In this document: one piece after another, positions 53,329 to 62,838 of the stretch
Numbering within the stretch: position 1 is the stretch's first letter
How the letters are laid out: each line of letters begins with the position of its first letter
Assembly (NCBI RefSeq): GCF_018860565.1
Contig: NZ_JAHKPS010000004.1
Span: 24,348 to 88,347 of the forward strand
From: Winogradskyella psychrotolerans
GTDB lineage: Bacteria; Bacteroidota; Bacteroidia; Flavobacteriales; Flavobacteriaceae
DNA: 64,000 bases
Direction: 5' to 3'
Notes under the pieces: model-generated
Database searches by the model: none
What the model saw: the letters and a program-made list of their open reading frames with translations, nothing else
What the model was told of the DNA's origin: nothing
Position numbers and translations under genes: made by a program

Positions 53329-54078
53329 TTAACTCTCTAATTTAATTGTTTCAGGATAAACTATTTTAACCAAATACAATCCATGAGCAGGAACTGAAAA
53401 TCCAGCTTCACTTCTATTCTTTGATGCAATAATTTTATGCAAATCTTCAGATTTCAGTTTACCTAAACCAATATTTACCATCGTCCCAACGACGGCTCTT
53501 ACCATGTTCCTTAAAAATCGGTCTGCAGTAATTGTAAATATGAGCTGATTAGAGTGTTGGGTCCAAAAAGCTTCTTTTATATCGCAATTATACGTTTTTA
53601 CTTCAGTATTACTTTTAGAAAAACATTGAAAATCTTTATACTGAAATAATATTTTGCAAGCCTCGTTCATAGCTTCAACATCTAAAGGTTGTTGAACTTG
53701 GTAAGCAAAATCGTAATCAAACACATTTTTTGATGTCGATATTTTATAATGATACGTTCTACTTACGGCATAAAACCTAGCGTGTATTTCGGGCTTAACT
53801 TCAAACACAGAAATCACAGCAATATCTTTGGGTAAAAAAGAATTCAGTTTATAAACTATATCAATAGTTTTAAAGTCGCCTTCAAAATCAAAATGTGCAA
53901 ACATTTGTGACGCATGAACACCTGCATCTGTTCTACCAGCTCCCATTATAGCTATTTCGGTTTTCAGTATAGTAGAAAGTGCCTTTTCTACAACTTCTTG
54001 TACAGAAATAGCGTTAGGCTGATTTTGCCATCCATGATAGGCTTTACCATTATATGATAGTTCAATAAAAAATCGCAA
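53329..54078 (-). CDS. truA: tRNA pseudouridine(38-40) synthase
   Basis: The 249-residue enzyme has the TruA catalytic Asp in GAGRTDAGVHA. Other conserved parts are YNGKAYHGWQNQ and FLRNMVRAVVGTM. It modifies the anticodon stem of many tRNAs. A -7 element (plus-strand CAAAGTTA, 54104-54111) lies upstream, close to a plus-strand TACTTTTG (54088-54095) that may serve the YfcE gene. Confidence 0.96.
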   Translation of the reverse strand: MRFFIELSYNGKAYHGWQNQPNAISVQEVVEKALSTILKTEIAIMGAGRTDAGVHASQMFAHFDFEGDFKTIDIVYKLNSFLPKDIAVISVFEVKPEIHARFYAVSRTYHYKISTSKNVFDYDFAYQVQQPLDVEAMNEACKILFQYKDFQCFSKSNTEVKTYNCDIKEAFWTQHSNQLIFTITADRFLRNMVRAVVGTMVNIGLGKLKSEDLHKIIASKNRSEAGFSVPAHGLYLVKIVYPETIKLES

Positions 54079-54178
54079 TAGAAATCTTACTTTTGTTAAA
54101 GTGCAAAGTTACTGTTTTAGTTGCTAAAGAAATCCTAAAATATAAAGTTATAGTTTAGCGATTTCTCTAAAAATAAAT

Positions 54179-54670
54179 ATGAAAAAAATACTCCTTTTAT
54201 CAGACACTCATAGTTACATAGACGAGGCCATTCTTAAACACGTAAAGCAGGCTGATGAAGTTTGGCATGCTGGAGATATTGGTGATTTACAAGTTACCGA
54301 TAAAATTAAGAGCTTAAAACCCTTACGAGCCGTTTATGGCAATATTGATGATGCTAAAGCACGAACAGAATTTCCTCTTCACAACAAATTTATGTGTGAA
54401 GACATGAGTATATGGATAACTCATATTGGTGGTTATCCTCCAAAATACAATAACCGTGTAAAAGAAGCATTAACGGCAAATCCACCAGATATTTTTATCA
54501 CAGGACATTCTCATATTCTAAAAGTGATGCCAGATAAAAAACTAGATTTATTACACATGAATCCTGGCGCTGTAGGCAAACATGGTTTTCATAAAGTAAG
54601 AACCATGCTAAGGTTTAAAATTGAAGGAAAAACAATTAAAGATTTGGAAGTCATTGAGTTTAATTCTTAA
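54179..54670 (+). CDS. YfcE/MJ0936-family metallophosphoesterase
   Basis: The 163-residue enzyme has all five metallophosphoesterase blocks: LLSDTHS, HAGDIGD, GNIDDA, ITHIGGYPP and GHSHI. The two metals are bound by these Asp/His/Asn. The substrate is not known; characterised members cleave phosphodiesters. It is divergent from truA with an intergenic overlap of -7 elements. Confidence 0.92.
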   Translation: MKKILLLSDTHSYIDEAILKHVKQADEVWHAGDIGDLQVTDKIKSLKPLRAVYGNIDDAKARTEFPLHNKFMCEDMSIWITHIGGYPPKYNNRVKEALTANPPDIFITGHSHILKVMPDKKLDLLHMNPGAVGKHGFHKVRTMLRFKIEGKTIKDLEVIEFNS

Positions 54671-54701
54671 CTATTAAAAAACAAAAGCATCATGAATACG
54701 T

Positions 54702-54866
54702 TTAGTCCAAATTATTTTTACGATTATTCATAGCATATAACAACCCTAAACCTGCCGTACCTACACCAATGAAGATTGAAGTAACTATAGTAAACGCAGC
54801 CAATTTATACAGCAAAAAACTTAAAAGCAAAGCACCCAATACATGTAAAAACACTTGTTTTCTCAT
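54702..54866 (-). CDS. Small two-helix membrane protein (54 aa)
   Basis: The ORF encodes MRKQVFLHVLGALLLSFLLY followed by a second hydrophobic segment AFTIVTSIFIGVGTAGLGLL and a polar tail. It lies between the YfcE gene and the DUF4293 terminator. Nothing else is known. Its length and two clean helices are the only support. Confidence 0.5.
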   Translation of the reverse strand: MRKQVFLHVLGALLLSFLLYKLAAFTIVTSIFIGVGTAGLGLLYAMNNRKNNLD

Positions 54867-54956
54867 TTATATAATTTATTAATTGTTAACCTTTACAGCC
54901 CTCAGCTAAATTATAAAATTTTCTAAAACACATAAATTCTTTTAAGAAAACAAAAA

Positions 54957-54982
54957 AAACCCAAACGGCAGCGTTTGGGTTT
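54957..54982 (-). terminator. Terminator of the DUF4293 gene
   Basis: CCCAAACG and CGTTTGGG are joined by a four-base loop, with A-run/T-run on both sides. It is positioned 30 nt past the DUF4293 stop on the minus strand. Confidence 0.8.
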
Positions 54983-55011
54983 TTCACACTAATACTACTA
55001 AGATTTTAGGT

Positions 55012-55422
55012 CTATCGTAATCGATCTACAGATTTTACGAGATCTTCATCCTTTTTAATAGCCTTGTTAGCCAAGACTAAACACACAATAGAAAAAATAG
55101 GAAGAAGAATCCCAATACCTTTCTCAGAAACGTTAATTTCTCCAGATAAATTTAGAGATTGATATACAAAGATTCCTAGTAAAACAAAGTTTAATACTAT
55201 ATTGAGTCGTCCCAAAACAAATTGGGATTTCCTGTTTTTAAATCTAAAAATCGAAAATACAGATAATAATGCAGAACCCAAAAATAAACCTAGATAAGTA
55301 TAATTATCTATCGCAAATACTTTTGCTCCTGAATTATCTGTCCACAAATGAAACACAAATATTAAACCTGCTGAGATAACAGCAGCTAAAAATAAATATA
55401 AGGTTTGTATGCGTTGAATCAT
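55012..55422 (-). CDS. DUF4293 membrane protein
   Basis: The 136-residue protein has four membrane helices and the ending KKDEDLVKSVDRLR that I recall as typical of DUF4293. In Bacteroidota the family usually lies next to rho, as here (divergent). Function unknown. Confidence 0.9.
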   Translation of the reverse strand: MIQRIQTLYLFLAAVISAGLIFVFHLWTDNSGAKVFAIDNYTYLGLFLGSALLSVFSIFRFKNRKSQFVLGRLNIVLNFVLLGIFVYQSLNLSGEINVSEKGIGILLPIFSIVCLVLANKAIKKDEDLVKSVDRLR

Positions 55423-55638
55423 ATCTTTTATTAAAAAAGTTCTGCAAAATTAGCAGTTTATTTTTTAAAAAGATAGAAATTGTTTTAAAATAAAATTGTA
55501 TTATTGCAATAGAAAGAAGTAACGTACTGAGTTGCATCATTCTAATCTTCCAAATTAATCTCACTTTTTTTCTTTTTATTTCATTTAGAAAATATTGAAT
55601 TAATAATATCAAAATTATAATACATATACAACATACGA

Positions 55639-57333
55639 ATGTTTGAAATTTCTCAGTTAAAAGCTAAAAAACTTCCTGAATTACAGGAGATAGCAAAACA
55701 ACTAAACGTACCAAAATACCGTACACAAAAAAAATTAGACTTAGTTTATCAAATTTTAGATTATCAAGCAGCCAATCCTGCTGCTGTTAAAGCTAAAGTG
55801 GAAACAGAAGCTAAAGCTGAACCTAAACCAAGTAAGCTGCCACAAAAGCGTGCTAGAGTTCAAAAAGCTCCGCCAAAAGCTAAAGAACAAAAAACGCTAG
55901 AATTTTCTGATGATAAAGAAGAAACTAAAGCAACACCTCCAGAGCGCAAACCTCAGCCACGCAAGCCCCAAGAACGTAAGACACAAGAGCGCAAACCTCA
56001 AGAAAACAAACCTAGAGAAGATAAATCTAGTACTGACAAACCTACTAACGAAAAGGCTCATAACAAACCTCAAGAACAAAAGAAACCTAACCCTCGTAAA
56101 GACGACAACAGACGTTCACAAAACAACAAGGACAACAGGCAACCACGTTCTAAAGATGGTAATAAAAATAACGGTAATAAAGATAGCAGAAATCGCTATC
56201 GTGAACCAGACTTTGAGTTTGATGCGATTATTGAAAGTGAAGGTGTTTTAGATATTATGCAAGACGGTTATGGTTTTTTAAGATCTTCGGATTACAACTA
56301 CCTATCGTCTCCAGATGATATTTATGTCTCTCAATCTCAAATTAGATTATTTGGTTTAAAAGTAGGAGATACTGTTTTAGGTAATGTTAGACCGCCAAAA
56401 GAAGGTGAAAAATATTTCCCATTAATTAAGGTAAGTAAAATTAATGGTCAAAACCCTAATGTTGTAAGAGACAGAGTTGCTTTTGAACATTTAACACCAT
56501 TATTTCCTCAAGAGAAATTTAATATTGCCGAAAAGCAAGCAACAATTTCTACACGTATCATGGATTTATTTGCTCCAATTGGAAAAGGGCAACGTGGTAT
56601 GATTGTATCGCAACCAAAGACAGGTAAAACCATGTTATTAAAGGATGTTGCCAATGCTATTGCAGCGAATCATCCTGAGGTTTATCAAATGATTTTATTA
56701 ATTGATGAACGTCCTGAAGAAGTTACAGATATGCAACGTAATGTACGTGGCGAAGTCATTGCTTCAACCTTTGATAAAGAAGCACATGAACATGTAAAAA
56801 TTGCAAACATCGTTTTAGAAAAAGCAAAACGATTGGTAGAATGCGGGCATGATGTTGTTATTCTTTTAGATTCTATTACACGTTTAGCTAGAGCTTATAA
56901 CTCTGTTCAACCTGCATCTGGAAAAATTCTTTCTGGTGGTGTTGATGCGAATGCTTTACACAAACCAAAGCGTTTCTTTGGTGCTGCTCGTAACATTGAA
57001 AATGGTGGTTCTTTAACCATTATTGCAACAGCGCTTACAGAAACAGGTTCTAAAATGGACGAAGTTATCTTTGAAGAATTTAAAGGAACAGGTAATATGG
57101 AATTACAGTTAGACCGTAAGATTTCTAACCGTCGTATTTTTCCTGCAATAGATTTAACATCATCTAGTACAAGACGTGATGATATTTTATTAGATGCAAC
57201 TACTATTCAACGTATGTGGGTTATGCGCAAATATTTAGCAGACATGAATCCAGTAGAAGCTATGGAATTCATTAACGATCGTTTCAAACAAACTAGAAAC
57301 AATGAAGAGTTTTTGGTTTCTATGAATGGCTAA
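55639..57333 (+). CDS. rho: Transcription termination factor Rho with a disordered insert
   Basis: The 564-residue Rho starts with the Rho_N SAP-like segment (1-45, [20 protein letters not shown]). A 120-residue low-complexity insert rich in Lys, Arg, Pro, Gln and Asn (about 60-185) follows. Then come the RNA-binding cold-shock domain ([21 protein letters not shown]) and the ATPase with P-loop SQPKTGKTM, catalytic [18 protein letters not shown] Walker B and Q-loop. Length and insert match Bacteroidota Rho. A terminator follows, so it is monocistronic. Confidence 0.96.
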   Translation: MFEISQLKAKKLPELQEIAKQLNVPKYRTQKKLDLVYQILDYQAANPAAVKAKVETEAKAEPKPSKLPQKRARVQKAPPKAKEQKTLEFSDDKEETKATPPERKPQPRKPQERKTQERKPQENKPREDKSSTDKPTNEKAHNKPQEQKKPNPRKDDNRRSQNNKDNRQPRSKDGNKNNGNKDSRNRYREPDFEFDAIIESEGVLDIMQDGYGFLRSSDYNYLSSPDDIYVSQSQIRLFGLKVGDTVLGNVRPPKEGEKYFPLIKVSKINGQNPNVVRDRVAFEHLTPLFPQEKFNIAEKQATISTRIMDLFAPIGKGQRGMIVSQPKTGKTMLLKDVANAIAANHPEVYQMILLIDERPEEVTDMQRNVRGEVIASTFDKEAHEHVKIANIVLEKAKRLVECGHDVVILLDSITRLARAYNSVQPASGKILSGGVDANALHKPKRFFGAARNIENGGSLTIIATALTETGSKMDEVIFEEFKGTGNMELQLDRKISNRRIFPAIDLTSSSTRRDDILLDATTIQRMWVMRKYLADMNPVEAMEFINDRFKQTRNNEEFLVSMNG

Positions 57334-57360
57334 ACCATTTCAGAATATATATCAAAAAAA

Positions 57361-57385
57361 AACCTTGAATTAAAAATTCAAGGTT
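57361..57385. terminator. Bidirectional terminator after rho
   Basis: AACCTTGAATT and AATTCAAGGTT with A- and T-runs on both sides serve rho and the convergent SpoU methyltransferase gene. Confidence 0.8.
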
Positions 57386-57411
57386 TTTTTATATATCATA
57401 TTATCCTGATG

Positions 57412-57870
57412 TTATATTCTGGGTTTATTAATGCCTCTATCGTACATCACAATACTGCCTGCAACAGACACATTAAGACTTAATTGAGATTGAAATTTTA
57501 CTAAAAAATGACTTTTTTCGATAGCCTGTTTAGACAGCCCATGGTCTTCTGCACCTAATAAATAAACACAACGTCTAGGATGATTAAAAGTTTCTAAAGC
57601 CACAGCTTCTTCTGTTAATTCTACTCCAACGAGTCTTGCTCCTTTAGGGATATTATTAAAGAAATCTTCAAAAGTATCGTAGTGAAAATAAGGCATTGAT
57701 TTAACCGCATTATGGGTATCACAAGCTTGTTTTGCATAACGATTGCCTATTGTAAAAATAAAACTTGCTCCTAGATTCTGAGCAGACCTCCAAAGCACTC
57801 CTAAATTTTCTGGCGTTTTCCCATTCTGAATTCCAATTCCGAAAAATTCGTTTGTAAAATTATCATTCAT
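57412..57870 (-). CDS. SpoU/TrmH family RNA methyltransferase
   Basis: The 152-residue enzyme has the SPOUT knot: NLGVLWRSAQNLGASFIFT, YLLGAEDHGLSKQAIEKS and the terminal LSLNVSVAGSIVMYDR. It methylates a ribose or base in tRNA or rRNA. A -7 TATTTTTG (plus-strand CAAAAATA, 57875-57882) lies four bases from the ATG, so the mRNA is probably leaderless. Confidence 0.92.
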   Translation of the reverse strand: MNDNFTNEFFGIGIQNGKTPENLGVLWRSAQNLGASFIFTIGNRYAKQACDTHNAVKSMPYFHYDTFEDFFNNIPKGARLVGVELTEEAVALETFNHPRRCVYLLGAEDHGLSKQAIEKSHFLVKFQSQLSLNVSVAGSIVMYDRGINKPRI

Positions 57871-57920
57871 GAATCAAAAATATAAATTTGAGTTATTTTT
57901 TGATTAAGAAATCAAAAAAA

Positions 57921-57962
57921 AGAGGTTGTATAAATATTTAAAATACTATTTATACAACCTCT
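57921..57962 (-). terminator. Terminator of the AraC gene (57975-58991)
   Basis: A 16-bp perfect stem (AGAGGTTGTATAAATA with TATTTATACAACCTCT) is flanked on both sides by A/T runs. It lies 12 nt after the AraC stop. Confidence 0.85.
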
Positions 57963-57974
57963 TTTTGATCTATA

Positions 57975-58991
57975 TTATGCTGTTGCAGCTAACTTAATGT
58001 TTTGTTTATACTCTATTGGTGAGCAATTGTATTGCGCTTTAAAGATTTTAGAGAAGTAACTTCTACTTGAAAACCCTAATGAATATACAATTTCAGAAAT
58101 GTTTAAGTCTGTGTTTTTAATAAGCTCTTCAGACTTCTTAACTCTTACTGATCTTATAAAACTGTTAAGCGTCTTACCATGCATTAATTTGAATCCTTCC
58201 TGAACCTTAGCTGGACTTATTGAAATCTTCGCTGCTAATTCTGTAACGCTTAGGTTAGTCTCAGGGAAATTATTAATGTAATCCGATAATTCTTTTATTT
58301 GCTTTAATTCAAATGCAGTTAATGATCCTGTTGGATTTTGAAAACTCTTTAGATCTAAAGAATGTTGTTCTATCTCCATGGCTAATACAAAATTCACTAA
58401 TCCTTGAATTAATAATGTTCTTACAACACCATCTTGCTTTATAGCCTTTAATTGCTTAATGTTTTCTGCAATTTTTAAGTTATAAGAACCTACATAACTA
58501 TAATCTGCTGTTTTTCCTGAAATAAAAAGTTCTGAAACCATATTATTTATAGGGTGCTTCGCTGAGCTCTTTTCAGAGGTGTTCACCGAAATAATCGTAG
58601 AGTTTACATAAACGTCTTTAAAAAAGCTGATATGATTTTCATTGGTCTCAATATTAGCAGAAATTCCTGTTTGAAATGTTTTAACTGTGTTTGAAGACCC
58701 ATTATTATTAAAAGAATGTTTTAATTTTCCTTCTGAACAATATAAAAAGTTAACTACTGATCGTTTAGAACTTTCAACAACGAACTTAATGTCTTCTTTA
58801 AACTTTACATCAAACTCAATGAATACAGTGTTTCTTTCTAGTTCTATACCTCTAATTAAGCCTACACCTAACTCATTATCTATTTTTAACTCAACCTCTT
58901 TTAGGTTTGTTGTAAAAGTTCCACCAACTTCATTATTTAAAGCGTGAAACATAAATTGTAAATTATTTGCTTTAATCTCTATAGTTTTCAT
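57975..58991 (-). CDS. AraC family transcriptional regulator
   Basis: The 338-residue protein has a divergent N-terminal part (1-~230) and a C-terminal double HTH. The HTH is recognised by LSVTELAAKISISPAKVQEGFKLMHGKTLNSFIRSVR and ISEIVYSLGFSSRSYFSKIFKAQYNCSPIEYKQ. The N-terminal domain does not resemble an arabinose-binding cupin and its ligand is unknown. It has its own terminator downstream. Upstream (58992-59070) lies the 46-aa gene's 3' side. Confidence 0.9.
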   Translation of the reverse strand: MKTIEIKANNLQFMFHALNNEVGGTFTTNLKEVELKIDNELGVGLIRGIELERNTVFIEFDVKFKEDIKFVVESSKRSVVNFLYCSEGKLKHSFNNNGSSNTVKTFQTGISANIETNENHISFFKDVYVNSTIISVNTSEKSSAKHPINNMVSELFISGKTADYSYVGSYNLKIAENIKQLKAIKQDGVVRTLLIQGLVNFVLAMEIEQHSLDLKSFQNPTGSLTAFELKQIKELSDYINNFPETNLSVTELAAKISISPAKVQEGFKLMHGKTLNSFIRSVRVKKSEELIKNTDLNISEIVYSLGFSSRSYFSKIFKAQYNCSPIEYKQNIKLAATA

Positions 58992-59070
58992 ATGTGTTTG
59001 TTTTTGGTTAGACTGTAATTTTTATAAATCCTATTTAATCTTACTCATTAGGATTGTAACTCTTGTAAAC

Positions 59071-59211
59071 TTAAATGGTCTCTTTGGTGCTTACTACGGC
59101 ATTAAGTTTTGAATACCTTAGTTCTGAATAAACAACTTCAAATTTGCGTTTTGGAAAAATTCTTCCCACTCTTGCAAACTGCTTTTGTAAATGTTTAGAT
59201 GATATTTTCAT
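59071..59211 (-). CDS. Small basic hypothetical protein (46 aa)
   Basis: The ORF encodes MKISSKHLQKQFARVGRIFP and a continuation to LNAVVSTKETI. It is basic and has no membrane segment. A 13-nt repeat ATGTTATACAATT (59269-59281) lies about 58 nt upstream. Support is only ORF quality and spacing. Confidence 0.4.
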   Translation of the reverse strand: MKISSKHLQKQFARVGRIFPKRKFEVVYSELRYSKLNAVVSTKETI

Positions 59212-59483
59212 GATATAATTGATTGGTTAATTTTCTTATGACAAAGTAACAACCTCTTTAGGCTTGCTATGTTATACAATTCCTCATTTTTGTTACATCA
59301 TTTCTAATATGTGTTAAACAAAACACAAAAAAGTACAAATTAGAGGTCTATTAAATCAACCATCAACTCCATATAAACCAATGCTTACAAATACACTGAA
59401 GAATAACCAGGCAGAATGGGTAATTAAAAAAGTAGATTTAAATAAAAACGTTTAAATTGAAGTAACCTTGAAGAAGGCTTGTG
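59212..59483. other. Intergenic stretch between small genes
   Basis: Contains the direct repeat ATGTTATACAATT at 59269-59281 (second copy at 59772-59784) and a 24-codon plus-strand ORF at 59381-59455 for which I see no support. No RNA fold or terminator is evident. Confidence 0.4.
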
Positions 59484-59636
59484 TTAATCTTTAGAATTAT
59501 TTCTATTGACAACTATAAGTAAGATAATAGCTATTACTAATACAATGTGAATTACAGCAGATAATGCATAAACAAAAAAGCCTATCGCCCAAAGGATAAC
59601 TAACAGCACTAAAAAAACGTAAAGAAAAGTCTTCAT
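59484..59636 (-). CDS. Lmo0937-family small membrane protein
   Basis: The 50-residue ORF reads MKTFLYVFLVLLVILWAIGF then FVYALSAVIHIVLVIAIILL and a short charged end. The pattern LLxLIxVILVILWxxGFF...HIxLVIAIIxLI is that of the Lmo0937 family, found near general stress genes. It lies downstream of the histidine kinase gene in the same orientation. Confidence 0.7.
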   Translation of the reverse strand: MKTFLYVFLVLLVILWAIGFFVYALSAVIHIVLVIAIILLIVVNRNNSKD

Positions 59637-59827
59637 TGTAGAAAAACGATTTTATTAAGAGCTCCAACTCTTTACAGAAATTTGCTATAAACCGGTTAAA
59701 AGAAATAGTTTAAGCACTAATAAAAATGAGGAGTAAAACTCATAACAAATATGCTCAATTACAAATAGAGCATGTTATACAATTTCAGAAAATGTTTATA
59801 CTATTTTAAGGCAGACGATAATGTCTA

Positions 59828-61606
59828 TTATTTTAAAAACGGCAAGTAAATTATAAATGTGGCACCAATATTAGGTTTGCCCTCTGCAATAATAACTCCT
59901 TTATGGTTTTCTACAATCTTTTTACAAATGGCTAAACCAATACCTGTACCTGAATATTCAGATTTACCATGCAACCTATTAAAGAGTAAGAAGATCTTTT
60001 CGGCATAAGTTTGCTCAAACCCAATACCATTATCCTTAAAGGTAATTTTATGATGAAACTTATATAAGGATTCCTTTATTTGCTCTACATCTCTAGAGCG
60101 CACCTCTTCGTGTGTAATTTCTATTATTGGAGGAACATCTTCTTTACTATACTTTAACGAATTGCTTATTAAGTTGATAAACAATTGTTGAATTTGAAAC
60201 GAAATGACCTCCATTGTTGGTAAATCATCACAAATAATTTTAGCTTGTTTCTCTTCAATACTATCTAAAAGCTCTGTCTTAGCATGCTCTAAGAGCATAT
60301 TCATATTTGTTTTTAAATATTCCTTTTCTGATGTGTTTGTTCTGGAATATTGCAATAAATCTTCGATAAGCATACGCATTCGCGCAGATGCAGACTTCAT
60401 TCTTTGAATATAGAGTTGTCCACTTTCAGAAATACGATCCTTTTCTTTAGCCTCTAGTCGTGACATAAAAGTCTGGATTTTTCTTAAAGGCTCTTGCAAA
60501 TCATGACTCGCAACATAATTAAACGCAGACAGTTCTTTATTGGTACGTTCTAACTCTTGATTACGCTGCTCTATAATTCTGTAGTTTTCAACTTCACTTG
60601 TAATATCAATGGTAACACCAAACATTTTTTTATCACCTTCAGTATCATCCATAAGTTTAGAATAAGCCTTTAGATGCCTAATGGTCCCATCTTTGTGTAC
60701 TACGCGATACGTCGTAAAAGGCAATTCTTCTTCGCGCATCATCATATTAACTTGCTGTCCTAAATGGTTGATATCTTCTTCGTGTACGTATTTATAAAAA
60801 TTTTCTAAAGTTGGTTCAAAACTTTGTGGCTCTTCACCTACTAGACGATATAAATTATCTGAAAACTCAAATTCATTTTCTTCAATATACCAAACCCAAG
60901 TACTGGTATTACTCACAATCTCAGATTGTTTGGTTAATTTTTCAAAAATTTCTAATTCAACATTATTCTCTTTTAGAACTTTTAAATCCTTAGTCATCTT
61001 AAAATAAGCTAGTAAAAGAATAACTAATGTTACTATTAATAGGCCATAAAACAACAAGGGTGTTAAACCTATTTTCTCTTCATTAATCTCTTGATTGTGT
61101 ATTAATAAACGCTGCTCTAATTCTAACATTTCGGTGATATCTGCACGGATTCTGTCCATCTTAATTTCACCTTCATGAAGTAAGAATAATAAATCTTGAG
61201 AGAGTATTGCATCATCCTTTGCTAAACTAAACGATTTGTCAAAATTCTTAAAGCGTGATGCAATATCGCTCTTTAATTCCTTGAGTTTTTCTACCTGCTC
61301 ACCATTAGGAACAATTAGAGTATCTAGCCTAGAAAGGTTGTTGGTTATTTTTTGTAGACTCTCATTGTACGGATTAAGAAATAGTGAATCATGCGTTAGC
61401 AAAAAGCCTCTATGTCCTATTTCAGCATCTTTTAGGTTGGAAATAATAAGCTCTAACTCACTTCTTAACGAGTAATTATCTTTAACAACTTTTGATGTTT
61501 GAGATAACTCACTAATATGTTTATACGTAAAACCACCTATACATAAAATAACAAAAAGACCAACAACAAAAGCGGTTCTTAGGTATCTGCTGGAAGGTGT
61601 TGGCAT
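59828..61606 (-). CDS. Sensor histidine kinase with CHASE3 and PAS domains
   Basis: The 592-residue kinase starts with a membrane helix (12-32), a CHASE3 sensor segment (~35-175, with LKDAEIGHRGFLLTHDSLFLNPY) and a second helix (~185-205). A PAS/PAC domain (~230-340) follows, then HisKA with ASHDLQEPLRKI (phospho-His) and HATPase_c with NGIGFEQ and GTGIGLAICKKIVENHKG. The gene starts 3 nt after the response regulator stop. It is the third gene of the AraC-REC-kinase operon. Confidence 0.93.
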   Translation of the reverse strand: MPTPSSRYLRTAFVVGLFVILCIGGFTYKHISELSQTSKVVKDNYSLRSELELIISNLKDAEIGHRGFLLTHDSLFLNPYNESLQKITNNLSRLDTLIVPNGEQVEKLKELKSDIASRFKNFDKSFSLAKDDAILSQDLLFLLHEGEIKMDRIRADITEMLELEQRLLIHNQEINEEKIGLTPLLFYGLLIVTLVILLLAYFKMTKDLKVLKENNVELEIFEKLTKQSEIVSNTSTWVWYIEENEFEFSDNLYRLVGEEPQSFEPTLENFYKYVHEEDINHLGQQVNMMMREEELPFTTYRVVHKDGTIRHLKAYSKLMDDTEGDKKMFGVTIDITSEVENYRIIEQRNQELERTNKELSAFNYVASHDLQEPLRKIQTFMSRLEAKEKDRISESGQLYIQRMKSASARMRMLIEDLLQYSRTNTSEKEYLKTNMNMLLEHAKTELLDSIEEKQAKIICDDLPTMEVISFQIQQLFINLISNSLKYSKEDVPPIIEITHEEVRSRDVEQIKESLYKFHHKITFKDNGIGFEQTYAEKIFLLFNRLHGKSEYSGTGIGLAICKKIVENHKGVIIAEGKPNIGATFIIYLPFLK

Positions 61607-61609
61607 AGC

Positions 61610-62056
61610 TTATAATCTTAATAAAAAATTGTCTTTATTTAAACCACTGGTATGATATTGCCAATTGGTAGTTACGACTTCTGAAAGTACTTTTTTAAGT
61701 TTTTCAAAATCATTAGGCTTCTTAATATATACATTGGCACCTTTAACAAAGGTGTTTTCGATATCTTCTTCTGATGCCGACGTAGAGTAAATGGCAATGG
61801 CCATACCTCTTAATCGTTTAGCCGATTTGATATCTTTTAAACATTCTAGTCCTGATTTTTTTGGCATATTAAGATCTAGAAATAATAAGTTAGGAAGGGT
61901 ATTATTGGAATCATTTAAATATTCCATTAATTCTATACCATCCTTAAAAAGTAAAACTTTACTTTTAATTTTCAATTCTTCAAAGGCTTCGGTAAAAAAT
62001 AACCTATCGTCCTCATCATCATCAGCCAAAGCTATATTAATATAATCGCTATTCAT
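61610..62056 (-). CDS. Single-domain response regulator (Rcp1-like)
   Basis: The 148 residues are a REC domain only: ALADDDEDDRLFF (acidic pocket), phospho-Asp in LFLDLNMPKKSG, the switch Ser/Thr in YSTSASEED and Lys in YIKKPNDFEKL. It has no output domain, like Rcp1. It lies 21 nt after the AraC gene and 3 nt before the kinase; phosphotransfer to other partners or protein binding is likely. Confidence 0.93.
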   Translation of the reverse strand: MNSDYINIALADDDEDDRLFFTEAFEELKIKSKVLLFKDGIELMEYLNDSNNTLPNLLFLDLNMPKKSGLECLKDIKSAKRLRGMAIAIYSTSASEEDIENTFVKGANVYIKKPNDFEKLKKVLSEVVTTNWQYHTSGLNKDNFLLRL

Positions 62057-62077
62057 ATCTACAAACTTATAGTTAGG

Positions 62078-62626
62078 TTAGTTTATTTGTTTTCTTTTAG
62101 CAATAATACGCTGAAAAGCTGAAGGTGTAATACCTGTTGTATTTTTAAATTGTTTACTTAAATGTGCCACACTGGAATAGTTGAGTTTAAATGCTATTTC
62201 GGTAAGCGAAAGATCTTCATTTGTCAATAATATCTTAGTGTACTCTATTTTCTGTAATATAATAAAATTTTCAATGGACGTATAAGTCATTTCAGAAAAC
62301 AAATTAGACAAGTAGTTGTAATTCTCTTCGAGTTGCTCAGACAAATAAACAGAAGTCTTCACATTTATATCCTTTTCATTAAAGACCATATCTACGATGA
62401 CATCTTTAATTTTTTGAATAACGATTTTTTTAGGGTCTTCTACAACCTCTATTCCGAAACTATTAATATCTTCATGAAACAGTTTTAACCGCTCTTCTGA
62501 TACTTTATCCATCAATTCTATTTCACCAAAAGCTGTTTGCTGATAATTGAATTGGTGTGCTTCCAATTTCTGCTTTAAAACAGTATTGCAAACTTTAGTA
62601 AAATCGAATTTTAACAATAATTTCAT
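62078..62626 (-). CDS. AraC-type regulator of a signalling operon
   Basis: The 182-residue protein has a short N-terminal domain (~1-75) that may fold like an ACT/HMA domain. The AraC HTH is seen as LSEQLEENYNYLSNLFSEMTYTSIENFIILQKIEYTKILL and LSLTEIAFKLNYSSVAHLSKQFKNTTGITPSAFQR. It is the first gene of the AraC-REC-HK operon, all on the minus strand. The response regulator may act through it, but no contact is shown. Confidence 0.85.
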   Translation of the reverse strand: MKLLLKFDFTKVCNTVLKQKLEAHQFNYQQTAFGEIELMDKVSEERLKLFHEDINSFGIEVVEDPKKIVIQKIKDVIVDMVFNEKDINVKTSVYLSEQLEENYNYLSNLFSEMTYTSIENFIILQKIEYTKILLTNEDLSLTEIAFKLNYSSVAHLSKQFKNTTGITPSAFQRIIAKRKQIN

Positions 62627-62781
62627 TATAAATCGTATAGCACTAGGTTAATATTTACTCTATTTTGATTTTAATCAAATTTAATATTAAAATTCACATA
62701 AATCACTATGTTATTTTACAGAATCACTAAAACATAAAGATTGAAACTAAATATTTCTATAGATTGAACTTTTTAAAATGT

Positions 62782-62810
62782 AAAAAAAGCCGATTATAAT
62801 AACCGGCTTT
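62782..62810 (-). terminator. Terminator of the SYLF gene
   Basis: A GCCG/CGGC stem at 62789-62792 and 62804-62807 is flanked on the minus strand by a T-run. It ends the SYLF transcript. Confidence 0.6.
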
Positions 62811-62838
62811 CCTTTGTCATATAGATTTAATTGATCTA

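Noticed and set aside
55334..55612. 92-residue minus-strand frame upstream of rho
   Set aside because: Overlaps DUF4293 start region, no promoter or family; treated as non-coding.
59381..59455. 24-codon plus-strand ORF MLTNTLKNNQAEWVIKK...
   Set aside because: Too short, no promoter, no terminator; not supported.
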